This document shows, one piece after another, positions 53,415 through 62,545 of a stretch of DNA of 64,000 bases. The DNA is from Paenibacillus koleovorans NBRC 103111. Its GTDB lineage: Bacteria; Bacillota; Bacilli; Paenibacillales; NBRC-103111. The notes beneath the pieces are model-generated. The model saw nothing but the letters and a program-made list of their open reading frames with translations. It did no database searches and was not told the DNA's origin. Every line of letters starts with the position of its first letter. The first letter of the stretch is position 1. A program made the position numbers and the translations under genes. The DNA is taken from NCBI RefSeq assembly GCF_004000845.1, contig NZ_BIMA01000027.1, positions 1-64,000 on the forward strand, written 5' to 3'.

Positions 53415-55769
53415 ATGCTTAGCTTGGACAATCAGGAATTGGACCGGATCGGAACCTATTGGCGGCAAAGCCGCATCGGGCTGCTGTACTTGGACGTAGC
53501 CCGATTCTCCGAGTGGGAGCACACGCATGGCCGAGCGTACTGCGAGCATGTGCTGTCTTCCATGAAGACCTGCATCCAACAGCTTCAAGGGGATCTCCCG
53601 TCGATCTTGAAAGTGAAGAACATGGGGGACGACTTCTACTTCTTCATTGCGCTGAAGCTGAAGCAGTCCGAGGAGCTGCAGCGCAAGGAGCTGCTCGAGC
53701 TCGGCTCGCGTGTGAAGCTGGAGCTGGAACGGCTGCTTCGGATGTCGGCTGCCGGCGTATCGGCGGAGCTGGCGCCAATGGAGCTGCACATGGGGATGTC
53801 GCTGTTGCCGGCGGTAGCTCCAGGCGGCCGCTCCGGCGGTGGAGGTGGCAGAGCGAAGGCGGCCGCCCCAACGGACATCGACAAGATGATCTATATGGCC
53901 GTAAAGCAAGCGATTCGGGAAGCGCGCCGACAGGAGACGGTCGGGTCGAATGCGGAAGCCGCGGAGTTTCTTGCGATTATGGAGCGAGAGCGGATTCGAT
54001 CGGTCTACCAGCCGATCGTTTCGCTCGAAGATGCGCAAATTTTCGGCTATGAGGCGTTGACAAGGGGGCCGGAAGGCTCCGTCTTCCACTCTCCTATCCG
54101 GCTATTCCAGTTCGCGGAGCAGGAGAACATGCTCTACATGCTGGACCGGCTCGCTCGCGAGAAGGCGGTCTCAGGCTGCTCGGGGCTGGATCCGTCCGAG
54201 CGCGTGTTCATCAACATTCCCGCGCATGTGATACACGATCCGCAGTTTACGCCTGGGCAGACACTCAAGCTGCTTGAGAAACGGGGGCTGAAGCCGCACA
54301 ACGTCGTGTTCGAGATTACCGAGCGCAGCTCGATCGAGGATTTCTCCACGACCAAGAAGCTGCTCCAGCATTATCGCAGCCAAGGCTACCAAATCGCCAT
54401 CGACGATGCCGGTGCCGGCTATTCGTCGCTGCAGGCGATTGCGGAGCTGCAACCCGATTTTATCAAGGTCGATCGTTCGCTCATTCAGGACATACATACC
54501 GATAAAATTAAAGAATACATATTGGAAACCTTCGTCTCGTTCGCCGAGAAAATGAACATTCGCATTATCGCCGAAGGGATCGAGAAGCTCGAGGAGCTGA
54601 CGAAGCTCATTCAGATGGGGGTCCACTACGGGCAAGGCTACTTGATCGCGAGACCTTCCCCCGAGATGATGCCGATCGATCGTCTGCTGGCGGATTCCAT
54701 CCTGAGGCAGAGACGTTGGAGAAGCTTCGGGGGATCGACGAGTATCGGCTCATTGGCTGTACCGCTGCAGTCATTCTCGCCGGAGACGCATATTAGCGAG
54801 GTGGCGAACTACTTCAAGCTGAACGTGCATGTGTCGGGGGCGGTTATCACGTCGAGGGACATCCCGGTCGGACTGACGATGCGGGACAAGCTATTCCAGC
54901 AGCTGGCCGGCCAATACGGCTTGTCCTTGTACTGGAGCCGTCCGATCAGCACGATTATGGATGCGCATCCGCTTATCGCAGAGGAGACGATGTCGATCGA
55001 GCAGGTGTCTCAGATGGCGACCTCCCGCGATATTCATCAGCTGTACGACTATGTGGTCATCACGACGGACGGTCGGTATTTGGGGGCGGCTTCGGTGCGC
55101 TCGATTCTGGAATCAATCACGAAGGCGAAGCTGGAATATGCGCGGATCGCCAATCCGCTGACCGGACTGCCCGGGAATGTGCAGATTCAGAAGGAGCTTG
55201 CCAAACGCCTCGCCGAGCAGCAGCCGTTCTCGGTCATATATGCGGATCTGGACTATTTCAAATGGTTCAACGACCGGTACGGCTTCCATAAGGGCGACCA
55301 GATGATTCAGTTTACAGCGGATATTCTACAATTGGCTTGTCGTGTATGCGGCCACCCTTATGACTTCGTGGGCCATATCGGCGGTGATGATTTCATCGTC
55401 ATGACGAATGCGGAGGAGCCGATGCGGGTATGCGAGGAAATGATTCGTCAGTTCGATAGCGGTGTCTTATCGTTTTATGAGCTGGGCGGTATCGAAGTGC
55501 TGGACCGGGAAGGCAACCCGGTGGATGCCGAGGGCGTCTCCATGTCGCTGTCGCTTGTGATCTGCGAGTGGAGAGCGGATTTGACGGCGGAACGGATCTC
55601 GCAAGAGGCTGCCAATTTGAAAAAACAAGCGAAGGCGTATCGTGGCAGCATCACCGTCTATCGCCATCTGCGTGAAGCCGGATCCGCGCCTGCCGGCGCC
55701 ATTGCCGCCCTTACTGGGGCGGGGCAGGCAGCAGCGAGCTTAGCTCCTTCAATTGCCGAATCACGCTAA
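53415..55769 (+). CDS. Cyclic di-GMP protein: degenerate GGDEF, EAL, CBS pair, GGDEF
   Basis: A 784-residue soluble protein. An N-terminal degenerate GGDEF-like domain (GDDF at 71-74) is followed by a Gly-rich linker, then an EAL phosphodiesterase domain with EAL at 213-215, the metal residues in ITERS, DDAGAGYSS (331-339), KVDRS and AEGIE all present. A CBS pair fills about 445-575 and a full GGDEF domain follows with GGDDF at 656-660. It could both make and break cyclic di-GMP, with the CBS pair as a nucleotide sensor. It may be co-transcribed with phoU. Its 3' end overlaps the convergent HAD gene by 59 bp. Confidence 0.9.
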   Translation: MLSLDNQELDRIGTYWRQSRIGLLYLDVARFSEWEHTHGRAYCEHVLSSMKTCIQQLQGDLPSILKVKNMGDDFYFFIALKLKQSEELQRKELLELGSRVKLELERLLRMSAAGVSAELAPMELHMGMSLLPAVAPGGRSGGGGGRAKAAAPTDIDKMIYMAVKQAIREARRQETVGSNAEAAEFLAIMERERIRSVYQPIVSLEDAQIFGYEALTRGPEGSVFHSPIRLFQFAEQENMLYMLDRLAREKAVSGCSGLDPSERVFINIPAHVIHDPQFTPGQTLKLLEKRGLKPHNVVFEITERSSIEDFSTTKKLLQHYRSQGYQIAIDDAGAGYSSLQAIAELQPDFIKVDRSLIQDIHTDKIKEYILETFVSFAEKMNIRIIAEGIEKLEELTKLIQMGVHYGQGYLIARPSPEMMPIDRLLADSILRQRRWRSFGGSTSIGSLAVPLQSFSPETHISEVANYFKLNVHVSGAVITSRDIPVGLTMRDKLFQQLAGQYGLSLYWSRPISTIMDAHPLIAEETMSIEQVSQMATSRDIHQLYDYVVITTDGRYLGAASVRSILESITKAKLEYARIANPLTGLPGNVQIQKELAKRLAEQQPFSVIYADLDYFKWFNDRYGFHKGDQMIQFTADILQLACRVCGHPYDFVGHIGGDDFIVMTNAEEPMRVCEEMIRQFDSGVLSFYELGGIEVLDREGNPVDAEGVSMSLSLVICEWRADLTAERISQEAANLKKQAKAYRGSITVYRHLREAGSAPAGAIAALTGAGQAAASLAPSIAESR

Positions 55770-56505
55770 CCTTCGATTTCCCAACCTTGCGTTGGGTTAT
55801 TTTTTTGCCTGCCGAGCGGCTGACCCAGACGGCTTGCATGCCGCATTTGAGCGCTCCGACGATGTCGTTCGACCAGGAGTCGCCGACCATGACGGCTTGC
55901 GAGGCGGGAGTGGCGGTTTCTTTCAGCGCTTGCTTGAAAATTTCCGAGTCCGGCTTGCGGTACTCTCCTTTTATCGACGTGAAGATGCGCTCTCTTGGCA
56001 GTTCCTCCGACAAACCGAAGCGGCGGACCATCTCCTCCTGCACTTCACGGCTGCCGTTCGAGATAATGCCGAGCTGATATGTTTTGGCGAGCTCGCGGAT
56101 CGTCTCCGCCGCATCGGGGAACAGCACGGCGTGCTGGCGCTGCTGTTTTTTCAGCTCGCGAAAAAAGGATTGCACGAAGGTGTCGTTAACGGCGAACGGG
56201 TAATGCTTGAGCGCCGCCTTCAGGCAAGCTTTGCGCACCTCCAGCGTCTTGTCCTTCTCCTTGTCCGTTGTTCCTGTCCTGCTTATTTGCAGCTTGTCTT
56301 TCCGTTTGTTCCATTCCTCCATATATTGAGCTACCGCTTTCTCGGGCACCGCATCGGGGTCATCCGAATCCCAGCGTCCGGTAAAATCGATCAAAATGTT
56401 CGTGAAGCATTGCTCGAATGAGCGTTCCGGGTCGATCATCGTGTTGTTCATGTCGAAGAACACCGTACGGACACCAGTAGGATTTTTTCCTTTCTCCTTG
56501 GCCAT
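55711..56505 (-). CDS. HAD-superfamily protein with altered motif I
   Basis: A 264-residue HAD-fold protein with a helical cap. Motif I reads FFDMNNTMID, where the second Asp of DxDxT is Asn. Motif II is IISNGS, a Lys lies in GEYRKPDSEIF, and motif IV is MVGDSWSNDIVGA. The nucleophile Asp is present but the usual acid/base Asp is not, so catalysis may be altered or slow. Overall it resembles YjjG/haloacid-type phosphatases. It overlaps the GGDEF/EAL gene at its 3' end and is divergent from polA. Confidence 0.82.
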   Translation of the reverse strand: MAKEKGKNPTGVRTVFFDMNNTMIDPERSFEQCFTNILIDFTGRWDSDDPDAVPEKAVAQYMEEWNKRKDKLQISRTGTTDKEKDKTLEVRKACLKAALKHYPFAVNDTFVQSFFRELKKQQRQHAVLFPDAAETIRELAKTYQLGIISNGSREVQEEMVRRFGLSEELPRERIFTSIKGEYRKPDSEIFKQALKETATPASQAVMVGDSWSNDIVGALKCGMQAVWVSRSAGKKITQRKVGKSKVSVIRQLKELSSLLPAPPQ

Positions 56506-56641
56506 GCTGCCGTTCCCTCGCCCTCACAGTCGGTTTCCCTATGTATATGTCGAACGCCCCCGCCTCATGTGACCGGTTTTGGGCAAGGCGCGCCTCTTTG
56601 TGTTAAAATGGAACAAGGACTGTATAAGATGAGGTGTTGTC

Positions 56642-59293
56642 ATGAACAAATTGATTCTTATCGACGGCAATAGCGTCGCGTACCGCGCTTTTTTTGCATT
56701 GCCGCTGCTCAGCAATTCCTCCGGACTGCACACCAATGCCGTCTTCGGGTTCACCACCATGCTGCTCAAGCTCATCGAAGAAGAAAAACCCACCCACTTC
56801 CTGGTCGCTTTCGACGCGGGTAAGGTGACGTTCCGACATAAAGGCTACGAGGATTACAAGGGTGGCCGGCAGAAGACGCCGCCGGAGCTGTCCGAGCAGT
56901 TCCCGCTCGTGAAAGAGCTGCTGCGCTCGTTCGGCATCAACCAGTACGAGATCGAAGGCTACGAGGCCGACGACATTATCGGCACGATGACGCGGCTCGC
57001 AGACGAGCGGCAGTTCCCGGTCGTCGTCGTAACCGGCGACAAGGATATGCTGCAGCTGTCGTCCGAGTATGTTACCGTCGCGCTGACCCGCAAGGGCGTC
57101 AGCGAGGTGGAGCGGTTCACGCCGGGGCATATTCACGAGACGTATGGCCTGAAGCCGTATCAGATCATCGATCTGAAAGGGCTGATGGGCGATGCGTCCG
57201 ACAACATACCCGGCATTCCCGGCGTCGGCGAGAAGACGGCGCTCAAGCTGCTGCACGAATACGGCAGCGTCGAGCGCGTCCTCGAGCATGTCGATACGCT
57301 CGCCGGCAAGCTGCAGGAGCGCGTGCGCGACAATGCCGACAGCGCGCGGATGAGCAAGGAGCTCGCGACGATCTACCGCGAGGTGCCGCTCGAGCTCGGC
57401 TTGGACGAGCTCGGCTGGAGCGGCTACGAGGGCGGCAAGCTGGCGGCGATGTTCCGCAAGCTGGAGTTCAAGTCGCTGCTGGACAAGCTCGACTTGCCGG
57501 TCTCTGCGGGCTCGGACGAGCCGCAGGAAGAGCTGCGCGTCGAGGTGCTGGAGGCAGCGGCGCTGGAGAGCTTCGCCGCTCGGCTCGCGGCGGGCGAGAC
57601 CCGATCGCTGCACATCGAGGCGATCGGAGACAACCCGCATCACGCGAACGTGGTCGGGCTGTCGTTCCGCAGCGCGGACGGCTGCCTCTACTTGCCGTTC
57701 GAGCTGCTGCTTTCGGACGCGGGGAGGCCGATCCGCGAATGGCTGTCCGATCCCGAAGCGAAGAAGAATGTGTACGATATGCATCGTACCGAGGTGGCGC
57801 TCAGCTGGAGCGGGATCGACTTGAAGGGCGTCGCCTTCGACGTCCTGCTGGCCGCCTATTTGCTCGATCCGACCGAGTCGAATCATACGCTGAACGCGCT
57901 GGCCGCCCGCTTCGGGCTGCCGGCGATCCAGGCGGACGAGGACGTCTACGGCAAGGGCGCGAAGTTCCGGCTGCCCGAGCTGCCGGTGCTGAGCGAGCAT
58001 CTGTGCCGCAAGGCGTCCGTGCTGGAACGGCTCGTGCCGGTGCTGCGCGCGGAGCTGGAGAAGGGCGAGATGCATGTGCTCTACTACGAGCTCGAGAAGC
58101 CGCTTGCCGCCGTGCTCGCCGGGATGGAGAAGACCGGCATCGTCGTCGACGGCGACGGCTTGCTGAAGCTCGGCGCCGAGCTGGGAAGCGCGATCGAGAA
58201 GCTGGTCAGCGGGATTTACGCGCAGTCCGGCGTCGAGTTCAACATCAATTCGACGAAGCAGCTCGGAGACGTTCTGTTCGAGAAGCTCGGGCTGCCCGTC
58301 GTCAAGAAGACGAAAACCGGTTATTCCACCGATGCCGAGGTACTGGAGAGGCTGGCTCCTTACTCGGGCATCGTGGACAACATCTTGAATTACCGCCAGC
58401 TGGCCAAGCTGCAATCGACCTATGTAGAGGGTCTGCTGAAGGAAATTCGGCCGGAGACCGGCAAGGTGCATACGTATTACCAGCAGACGATCGCTGCAAC
58501 AGGCCGTCTGAGCAGCCAGTTCCCGAACCTGCAGAACATTCCGATCCGGCTGGAGGAGGGCCGCAAAATCCGCAAAGTATTCGTCCCTTCGGAGCCGGGC
58601 TGGTATATGCTCGCGGCCGATTACTCGCAGATTGAGCTGCGCGTGCTGGCTCATATTTCGAAGGACGCGAAGCTCATCGAGGCGTTCCAGAACAATATGG
58701 ATATCCACACGAAAACAGCGATGGACGTGTTCGGCGTGAGCGAGTCGGCCGTCGACTCGAACATGCGCCGGCAGGCGAAGGCGGTCAACTTCGGCATCGT
58801 GTACGGGATCAGCGATTATGGCTTGTCCCAGAACTTGAGCATAACGCGGAAGGATGCGGCTCAATTCATCGAGCAATATTTTGCCATATTCCAGGGCGTA
58901 CGCCATTATATGGACGATATCGTCAAACAAGCCCGCACGAACGGCTACGTGACGACGCTGCTGCAGCGCCGCCGCTACCTGAACGATATCAACGCCTCCA
59001 ATTTCAATCTGCGCTCGTTCGCGGAGCGGACCGCAATGAATACGCCGATTCAGGGCACGGCCGCCGATATCATCAAGCTCGCTATGGTGCAGCTGTCTAA
59101 ACGGATGCAGACGGAAGGCGTGAAGAGCCGCATGCTGCTGCAGGTACACGACGAATTGGTGTTCGAGGTGCCGAAGAGCGAGCTGGAGCTGATGAAGAAG
59201 CTTGTCCCCGATGTGATGGAGAATGCGCTCCCGCTCGACGTGCCGCTTAAGGTCGACGTCAATTACGGACTCAACTGGTACGAAGCGAAATAA
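56642..59293 (+). CDS. polA: DNA polymerase I
   Basis: An 883-residue polymerase used in Okazaki-fragment maturation and repair. The N-terminal 5' nuclease (LIDGNSVAYRAFFALP, YEADDIIGTM, KGLMGDASDNIPGIPGVGEKTA) is intact. The middle 3'-5' exonuclease fold is degenerate: LHIEAIGDN lacks the first of the catalytic acids, as in other Bacilli. The polymerase part shows motif A AADYSQIELRVLAH, motif B RRQAKAVNFGIVYG and motif C QVHDELVFEVP. GAGGTGTTGTC lies before the ATG. polA-mutM-ytaF-coaE is the B. subtilis order. Confidence 0.97.
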   Translation: MNKLILIDGNSVAYRAFFALPLLSNSSGLHTNAVFGFTTMLLKLIEEEKPTHFLVAFDAGKVTFRHKGYEDYKGGRQKTPPELSEQFPLVKELLRSFGINQYEIEGYEADDIIGTMTRLADERQFPVVVVTGDKDMLQLSSEYVTVALTRKGVSEVERFTPGHIHETYGLKPYQIIDLKGLMGDASDNIPGIPGVGEKTALKLLHEYGSVERVLEHVDTLAGKLQERVRDNADSARMSKELATIYREVPLELGLDELGWSGYEGGKLAAMFRKLEFKSLLDKLDLPVSAGSDEPQEELRVEVLEAAALESFAARLAAGETRSLHIEAIGDNPHHANVVGLSFRSADGCLYLPFELLLSDAGRPIREWLSDPEAKKNVYDMHRTEVALSWSGIDLKGVAFDVLLAAYLLDPTESNHTLNALAARFGLPAIQADEDVYGKGAKFRLPELPVLSEHLCRKASVLERLVPVLRAELEKGEMHVLYYELEKPLAAVLAGMEKTGIVVDGDGLLKLGAELGSAIEKLVSGIYAQSGVEFNINSTKQLGDVLFEKLGLPVVKKTKTGYSTDAEVLERLAPYSGIVDNILNYRQLAKLQSTYVEGLLKEIRPETGKVHTYYQQTIAATGRLSSQFPNLQNIPIRLEEGRKIRKVFVPSEPGWYMLAADYSQIELRVLAHISKDAKLIEAFQNNMDIHTKTAMDVFGVSESAVDSNMRRQAKAVNFGIVYGISDYGLSQNLSITRKDAAQFIEQYFAIFQGVRHYMDDIVKQARTNGYVTTLLQRRRYLNDINASNFNLRSFAERTAMNTPIQGTAADIIKLAMVQLSKRMQTEGVKSRMLLQVHDELVFEVPKSELELMKKLVPDVMENALPLDVPLKVDVNYGLNWYEAK

Positions 59294-59323
59294 GAGACGT
59301 CACAGGAAGGAGGCTGGCTCACA

Positions 59324-60193
59324 ATGCCTGAGCTGCCAGAGGTAGAGACCGTCCGGCGCACGCTGCACGCGCTTGTGGCCGGCAAACGGATCGAATCCGT
59401 TAAAGTGCATTTGCCCCGCATCATACAACGGCCTGATGATATAGCGCAGTTTGAATTCATGCTTGCGGGACACACGATTCAGGGCGTGGAGCGAAGAGGC
59501 AAGTTTCTTCGTCTGCTGCTGGATGATCTAGTGCTCGTCTCCCATTTGAGAATGGAAGGCCGATATGGCGTTTATGCAGTGGAAGAGCCGCTGGAAAAGC
59601 ACACCCATGTCGTGTTCCGCTTCGACGACGGAACCGAATTGCGCTACAAGGATGTGCGCCAGTTCGGCACGATGCACTTGTATGTGCCTGGAGACGATTT
59701 GTCGCTTCCTCCGTTGAACAAACTCGGTCAGGAGCCCCTTGACGAGGCATTTACGCCCGAGCTGTTGCGGAAGCTTATCGGCTCGCGCACAACGAAGATC
59801 AAGCCGCTGCTGCTGAATCAAGAGATCGTGACCGGACTCGGCAACATCTATGTCGATGAAGCGTTGCACCGGGCCGGGATTCACCCGGAGCGCACAGCCG
59901 ATACGCTCAGCCGTGCCGAGCTGAATGCGCTGCATGAAGCGATCGTGGCGGTGCTTCAGGAGGCGGTCGACGCCGGGGGTTCCTCGATAAAGTCCTATGT
60001 CAACGGACAAGGCGAGATGGGGATGTTCCAGCAGTCGCTGCACGCCTATGGTCAGACCGGGAAACCGTGCAGGCGGTGCGACGAGCCGATCGTGAAGACG
60101 GTAGTCGGCGGCCGAGGCACACATTATTGTCCATCATGCCAAAAGCTCGGCAGTCGAGGTCTACGCCCTGCTGCGGCCAGCAAAAAACAATAG
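59324..60193 (+). CDS. mutM: Formamidopyrimidine-DNA glycosylase
   Basis: A 289-residue glycosylase that removes 8-oxoguanine and formamidopyrimidines. The N-terminus MPELPEVETVRRTL includes the catalytic Pro2 and Glu3. DVRQFGTMHLY, NQEIVTGLGNIYVDEALH and the terminal zinc finger (CRRC...CPSC, about residues 250-272) are all present. AAGGAGG lies about 13 nt before the ATG. It lies 31 bp after polA. Confidence 0.97.
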   Translation: MPELPEVETVRRTLHALVAGKRIESVKVHLPRIIQRPDDIAQFEFMLAGHTIQGVERRGKFLRLLLDDLVLVSHLRMEGRYGVYAVEEPLEKHTHVVFRFDDGTELRYKDVRQFGTMHLYVPGDDLSLPPLNKLGQEPLDEAFTPELLRKLIGSRTTKIKPLLLNQEIVTGLGNIYVDEALHRAGIHPERTADTLSRAELNALHEAIVAVLQEAVDAGGSSIKSYVNGQGEMGMFQQSLHAYGQTGKPCRRCDEPIVKTVVGGRGTHYCPSCQKLGSRGLRPAAASKKQ

Positions 60194-60256
60194 CACGCAA
60201 ACCGTCCCTCCGCCATATAGTGGGTAGGAGCCAAGAAGGGGAGGAGACGTTTCGTT

Positions 60257-60967
60257 ATGCTGCCAGTTGTTTCTTTGATTTTGCTTGCCTTGGCCGTAAG
60301 TCTGGACGGTTTCGGTGTTGGGATTACGTACGGCCTTCGCCGCATTCGCATCCCCTTGATGTCCATAGCGATTATTTCGGGATGCTCGGGATTAATCTTT
60401 TGGGTAGCGATGCAGCTCGGCTCCTATTTGTCGCAGTTTCTGAGCCCTCGTCTGGCTACCGTCATCGGCGCCTTGATTCTCATAGCCGTAGGCTTGTGGG
60501 CGCTTATGCAGATGTTTCGCAATAAAGGCGCCGATGAACCGAGTGAGACTTCCGCTTCTAAGCAATCGGAGGTTAATGAAGAACTAGCCCCGTTGGGAGA
60601 CGCACCTGCGGCATCCGCCGATCTGAGAACGGTCATCGTGATCGAGTGGAAGCAGCTAGGCCTCGTCATTCAGATTCTCCGCAAGCCATCTCTCGCTGAC
60701 GTGGACCAGTCAGGCGTCATTTCGTCGTCGGAAGCGGTGCTGCTCGGCATCGCCTTGTCGTTGGACGCATTCGGAGCCGGAATCGGCGCAGCCTTTCTAG
60801 GGTTCAGTTCTTTTTTGACGGCGTTCGTCATAGCTTGTTCCAGCGGATTTTTTATTGCGACCGGCCTGCGGCTCGGCATTTTTTACGCGAACCGGTCTTG
60901 GATGAAGAAGCTTTCGTTTTTACCCGGATTTTTACTTATTGTAATGGGACTTATGAAGCTGTTGTAG
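60257..60967 (+). CDS. ytaF: Sporulation membrane protein YtaF
   Basis: A 236-residue membrane protein with six predicted spans in two halves, joined by a hydrophilic loop of about 60 residues. Each half has the pattern ALAVSLDGFGVGI and GIALSLDAFGAGIGAA, as in the MntP-type efflux fold. B. subtilis YtaF has the same place between mutM and coaE and is linked to sporulation. The actual ion or role is not certain. AAGGGGAGGA precedes the ATG. Confidence 0.9.
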   Translation: MLPVVSLILLALAVSLDGFGVGITYGLRRIRIPLMSIAIISGCSGLIFWVAMQLGSYLSQFLSPRLATVIGALILIAVGLWALMQMFRNKGADEPSETSASKQSEVNEELAPLGDAPAASADLRTVIVIEWKQLGLVIQILRKPSLADVDQSGVISSSEAVLLGIALSLDAFGAGIGAAFLGFSSFLTAFVIACSSGFFIATGLRLGIFYANRSWMKKLSFLPGFLLIVMGLMKLL

Positions 60968-60987
60968 TTTGGAAAGGAGGGTGCGCC

Positions 60988-61584
60988 TTGAATATCGGAT
61001 TGACGGGCGGCATCGCCTGCGGCAAAAGCACCGTCTCTGCGATGCTGGTCGAGCGTGGGGCCAACTTAGTAGACGCCGACCGGATCGCTCGGGAGGTTGT
61101 TGAGCCGGGGAGCCCGGTGCTAGTTCAAGTAGCTGAGCGCTTCGGCCGAGAGGTGCTGCTCGAGGACGGCAGCTTGCATCGGAAGCGTTTGGGAGAACTG
61201 ATCTTTGGCGACGAGAAGGCGCGCAAGGATCTGGAGGCGCTCTTGCATCCTCCGATTCGGGCGCGGATGAGGGAGCGGATGGCTGCCTTCGAGCGAGAAC
61301 AGCCGGACAAGCTCGTCGTGGTCGACGTTCCGCTGCTGTACGAGTCCGATCTCGCCCACATGTTCGAGCATGTGCTGCTCGTCTACATACCGGAGCCGCT
61401 CCAGCTGGAACGGCTTATGCAGCGCGACGGCATCAGCGAGGAGCAGGCCCGTAAGCGCATTGCGGCACAAATGCCGATCGAAGACAAGAGAGCGCTCGCC
61501 GACTTTGTGATCGACAATAGCGGGACCATAGCGCAGACGGCTCTGCAAGTGGACAAGTTCTGGCAAGAAAGGGGACTGGAATGA
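60988..61584 (+). CDS. coaE: Dephospho-CoA kinase
   Basis: A 198-residue P-loop kinase performing the last step of coenzyme A synthesis. The Walker A is GLTGGIACGKSTV, followed by DADRIAREVVEPG. VDVPLLYES is the substrate-binding segment and MQRDGISEEQARKRIAAQMP the lid. The start is TTG 60988, supported by AAGGAGG 7 nt upstream. The longer upstream frame would run into ytaF. It overlaps the transglycosylase gene by 4 bp. Confidence 0.96.
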   Translation: MNIGLTGGIACGKSTVSAMLVERGANLVDADRIAREVVEPGSPVLVQVAERFGREVLLEDGSLHRKRLGELIFGDEKARKDLEALLHPPIRARMRERMAAFEREQPDKLVVVDVPLLYESDLAHMFEHVLLVYIPEPLQLERLMQRDGISEEQARKRIAAQMPIEDKRALADFVIDNSGTIAQTALQVDKFWQERGLE

Positions 61585-62168
61585 GGGTATTCCGGAAGAA
61601 ACGGGTTTTCGCCCTGCTGCTTCTGCTCTTCATTGTCCTGCTCTTCTACAATACAAAGCTATTGGGCCGTATCATGTACCCGATCCGATATGAGTCGGAT
61701 ATTCGGGTGAGCGCGGCCAATTATAATATCGATCCTTTCTTGATTGCGGCGATTATTCGGGTGGAGACGAATTTCAATCCGGAGAAAAAGTCGAAGAAAG
61801 GCGCGATCGGCTTGATGCAATTGATGCCGGATACGGCGCAATGGATCGTGGAAACCGCCGATTATTCCGATCGGACGATCAGCTCGTTGGATCGGGCGGA
61901 TGTGAATATTGAAGTAGGTGCCTGGTACTTGAATTCGTTGTATAATCAATTTGATGGGACCTTAACGACCGTGCTCGCAGCTTACAATGCCGGTCCCGGC
62001 AATGTGCGCAAATGGCTGCAGAACGGCACATGGGACGGCACGGTCCGCAATATCGACACCGTTCCGTTCGGCGAGACCCGCCACTACGTGCAGCGCGTCA
62101 TGTATTTCCATGATAAATACTCTAAGCTGTACCAAGAAGAGTTGGCCTTAGCTTCTCCCGTGAAATAA
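61581..62168 (+). CDS. Membrane-anchored lytic transglycosylase (Slt type)
   Basis: A 195-residue protein with an N-terminal anchor (FALLLLLFIVLLFY) and an SLT domain. Catalytic Glu lies in AAIIRVETNFNPEKKSKKGAIGLMQLMPDTA, with LAAYNAGPGNV and Y in HYVQRVMYF, the usual motifs. It cleaves peptidoglycan glycan strands. It follows coaE in the same operon by an ATGA overlap. Confidence 0.93.
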   Translation: MRVFRKKRVFALLLLLFIVLLFYNTKLLGRIMYPIRYESDIRVSAANYNIDPFLIAAIIRVETNFNPEKKSKKGAIGLMQLMPDTAQWIVETADYSDRTISSLDRADVNIEVGAWYLNSLYNQFDGTLTTVLAAYNAGPGNVRKWLQNGTWDGTVRNIDTVPFGETRHYVQRVMYFHDKYSKLYQEELALASPVK

Positions 62169-62172
62169 TAAA

Positions 62173-62215
62173 AAGCGCCGCGCAGCCGCTGTAGAGGCGG
62201 ATGCCCGACGCTTAG
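62173..62215. terminator. Weak bidirectional terminator
   Basis: AAGCG and CGCTT form the outer stem with interior GC and CCGC/GCGG pairs and bulges. A-rich flanks on the left give a T-run for the minus-strand spore protein gene. Moderate at best. Confidence 0.4.
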
Positions 62216-62232
62216 GAAAAAAATCAGTTCGA

Positions 62233-62436
62233 TTATTGGCCGGCTAGTTGTTGTTCCCCGATCTGGACCAGGCGGCGAGTGATATGACCGCCGATCGATC
62301 CCGTTTCGCGGGTCGCCATGTTGCCATAGTAGCCATCTTGAGATAACGAAATCCCTAGCTCTTGAGCCACCTCGTATTTCAATTGATTCAAGGATTGTTT
62401 AGCGTTTGGAACTGCAGGCGTGTTGCTCGATGCCAT
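62233..62436 (-). CDS. Alpha/beta-type small acid-soluble spore protein
   Basis: A 67-residue spore core DNA-binding protein. LKYEVAQELGI is the signature K-x-E-[IV]-A-x-E-[FL] that also includes the germination protease site, and GSIGGHITRRLVQIGEQQL matches the second conserved block. It shields DNA from UV in dormant spores and shows that the host sporulates. GGGGAGGTG precedes the ATG. A sigma-G/F-type promoter lies just upstream. Confidence 0.97.
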   Translation of the reverse strand: MASSNTPAVPNAKQSLNQLKYEVAQELGISLSQDGYYGNMATRETGSIGGHITRRLVQIGEQQLAGQ

Positions 62437-62467
62437 CGTTGTTCACCTCCCCTGTCGCTTGTACATC

Positions 62468-62496
62468 TAGTATGCGTCGCGCTGCGAGGAACATGC
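62468..62496 (-). promoter_or_regulatory. Forespore (sigma-G/sigma-F) promoter of the spore protein gene
   Basis: On the minus strand, GCATG (complement of 62492-62496) and CATACTA (complement of 62468-62474) are separated by 17 bp. They match the forespore consensus GHATR and CATNNTA. The -10 ends 31 bp before the start codon. Confidence 0.78.
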
Positions 62497-62545
62497 TCGC
62501 TCCCGAATGGAAAATAACGTTTGACCCGCCAGGAGGTAACCCCCG

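Noticed and set aside
56603-59149. 848-codon open frame antisense to polA
   Set aside because: It mirrors the codon pattern of a GC-rich gene on the other strand, has no ribosome site and encodes a composition full of Arg, Leu and His typical of shadow frames. polA motifs on the plus strand are decisive.
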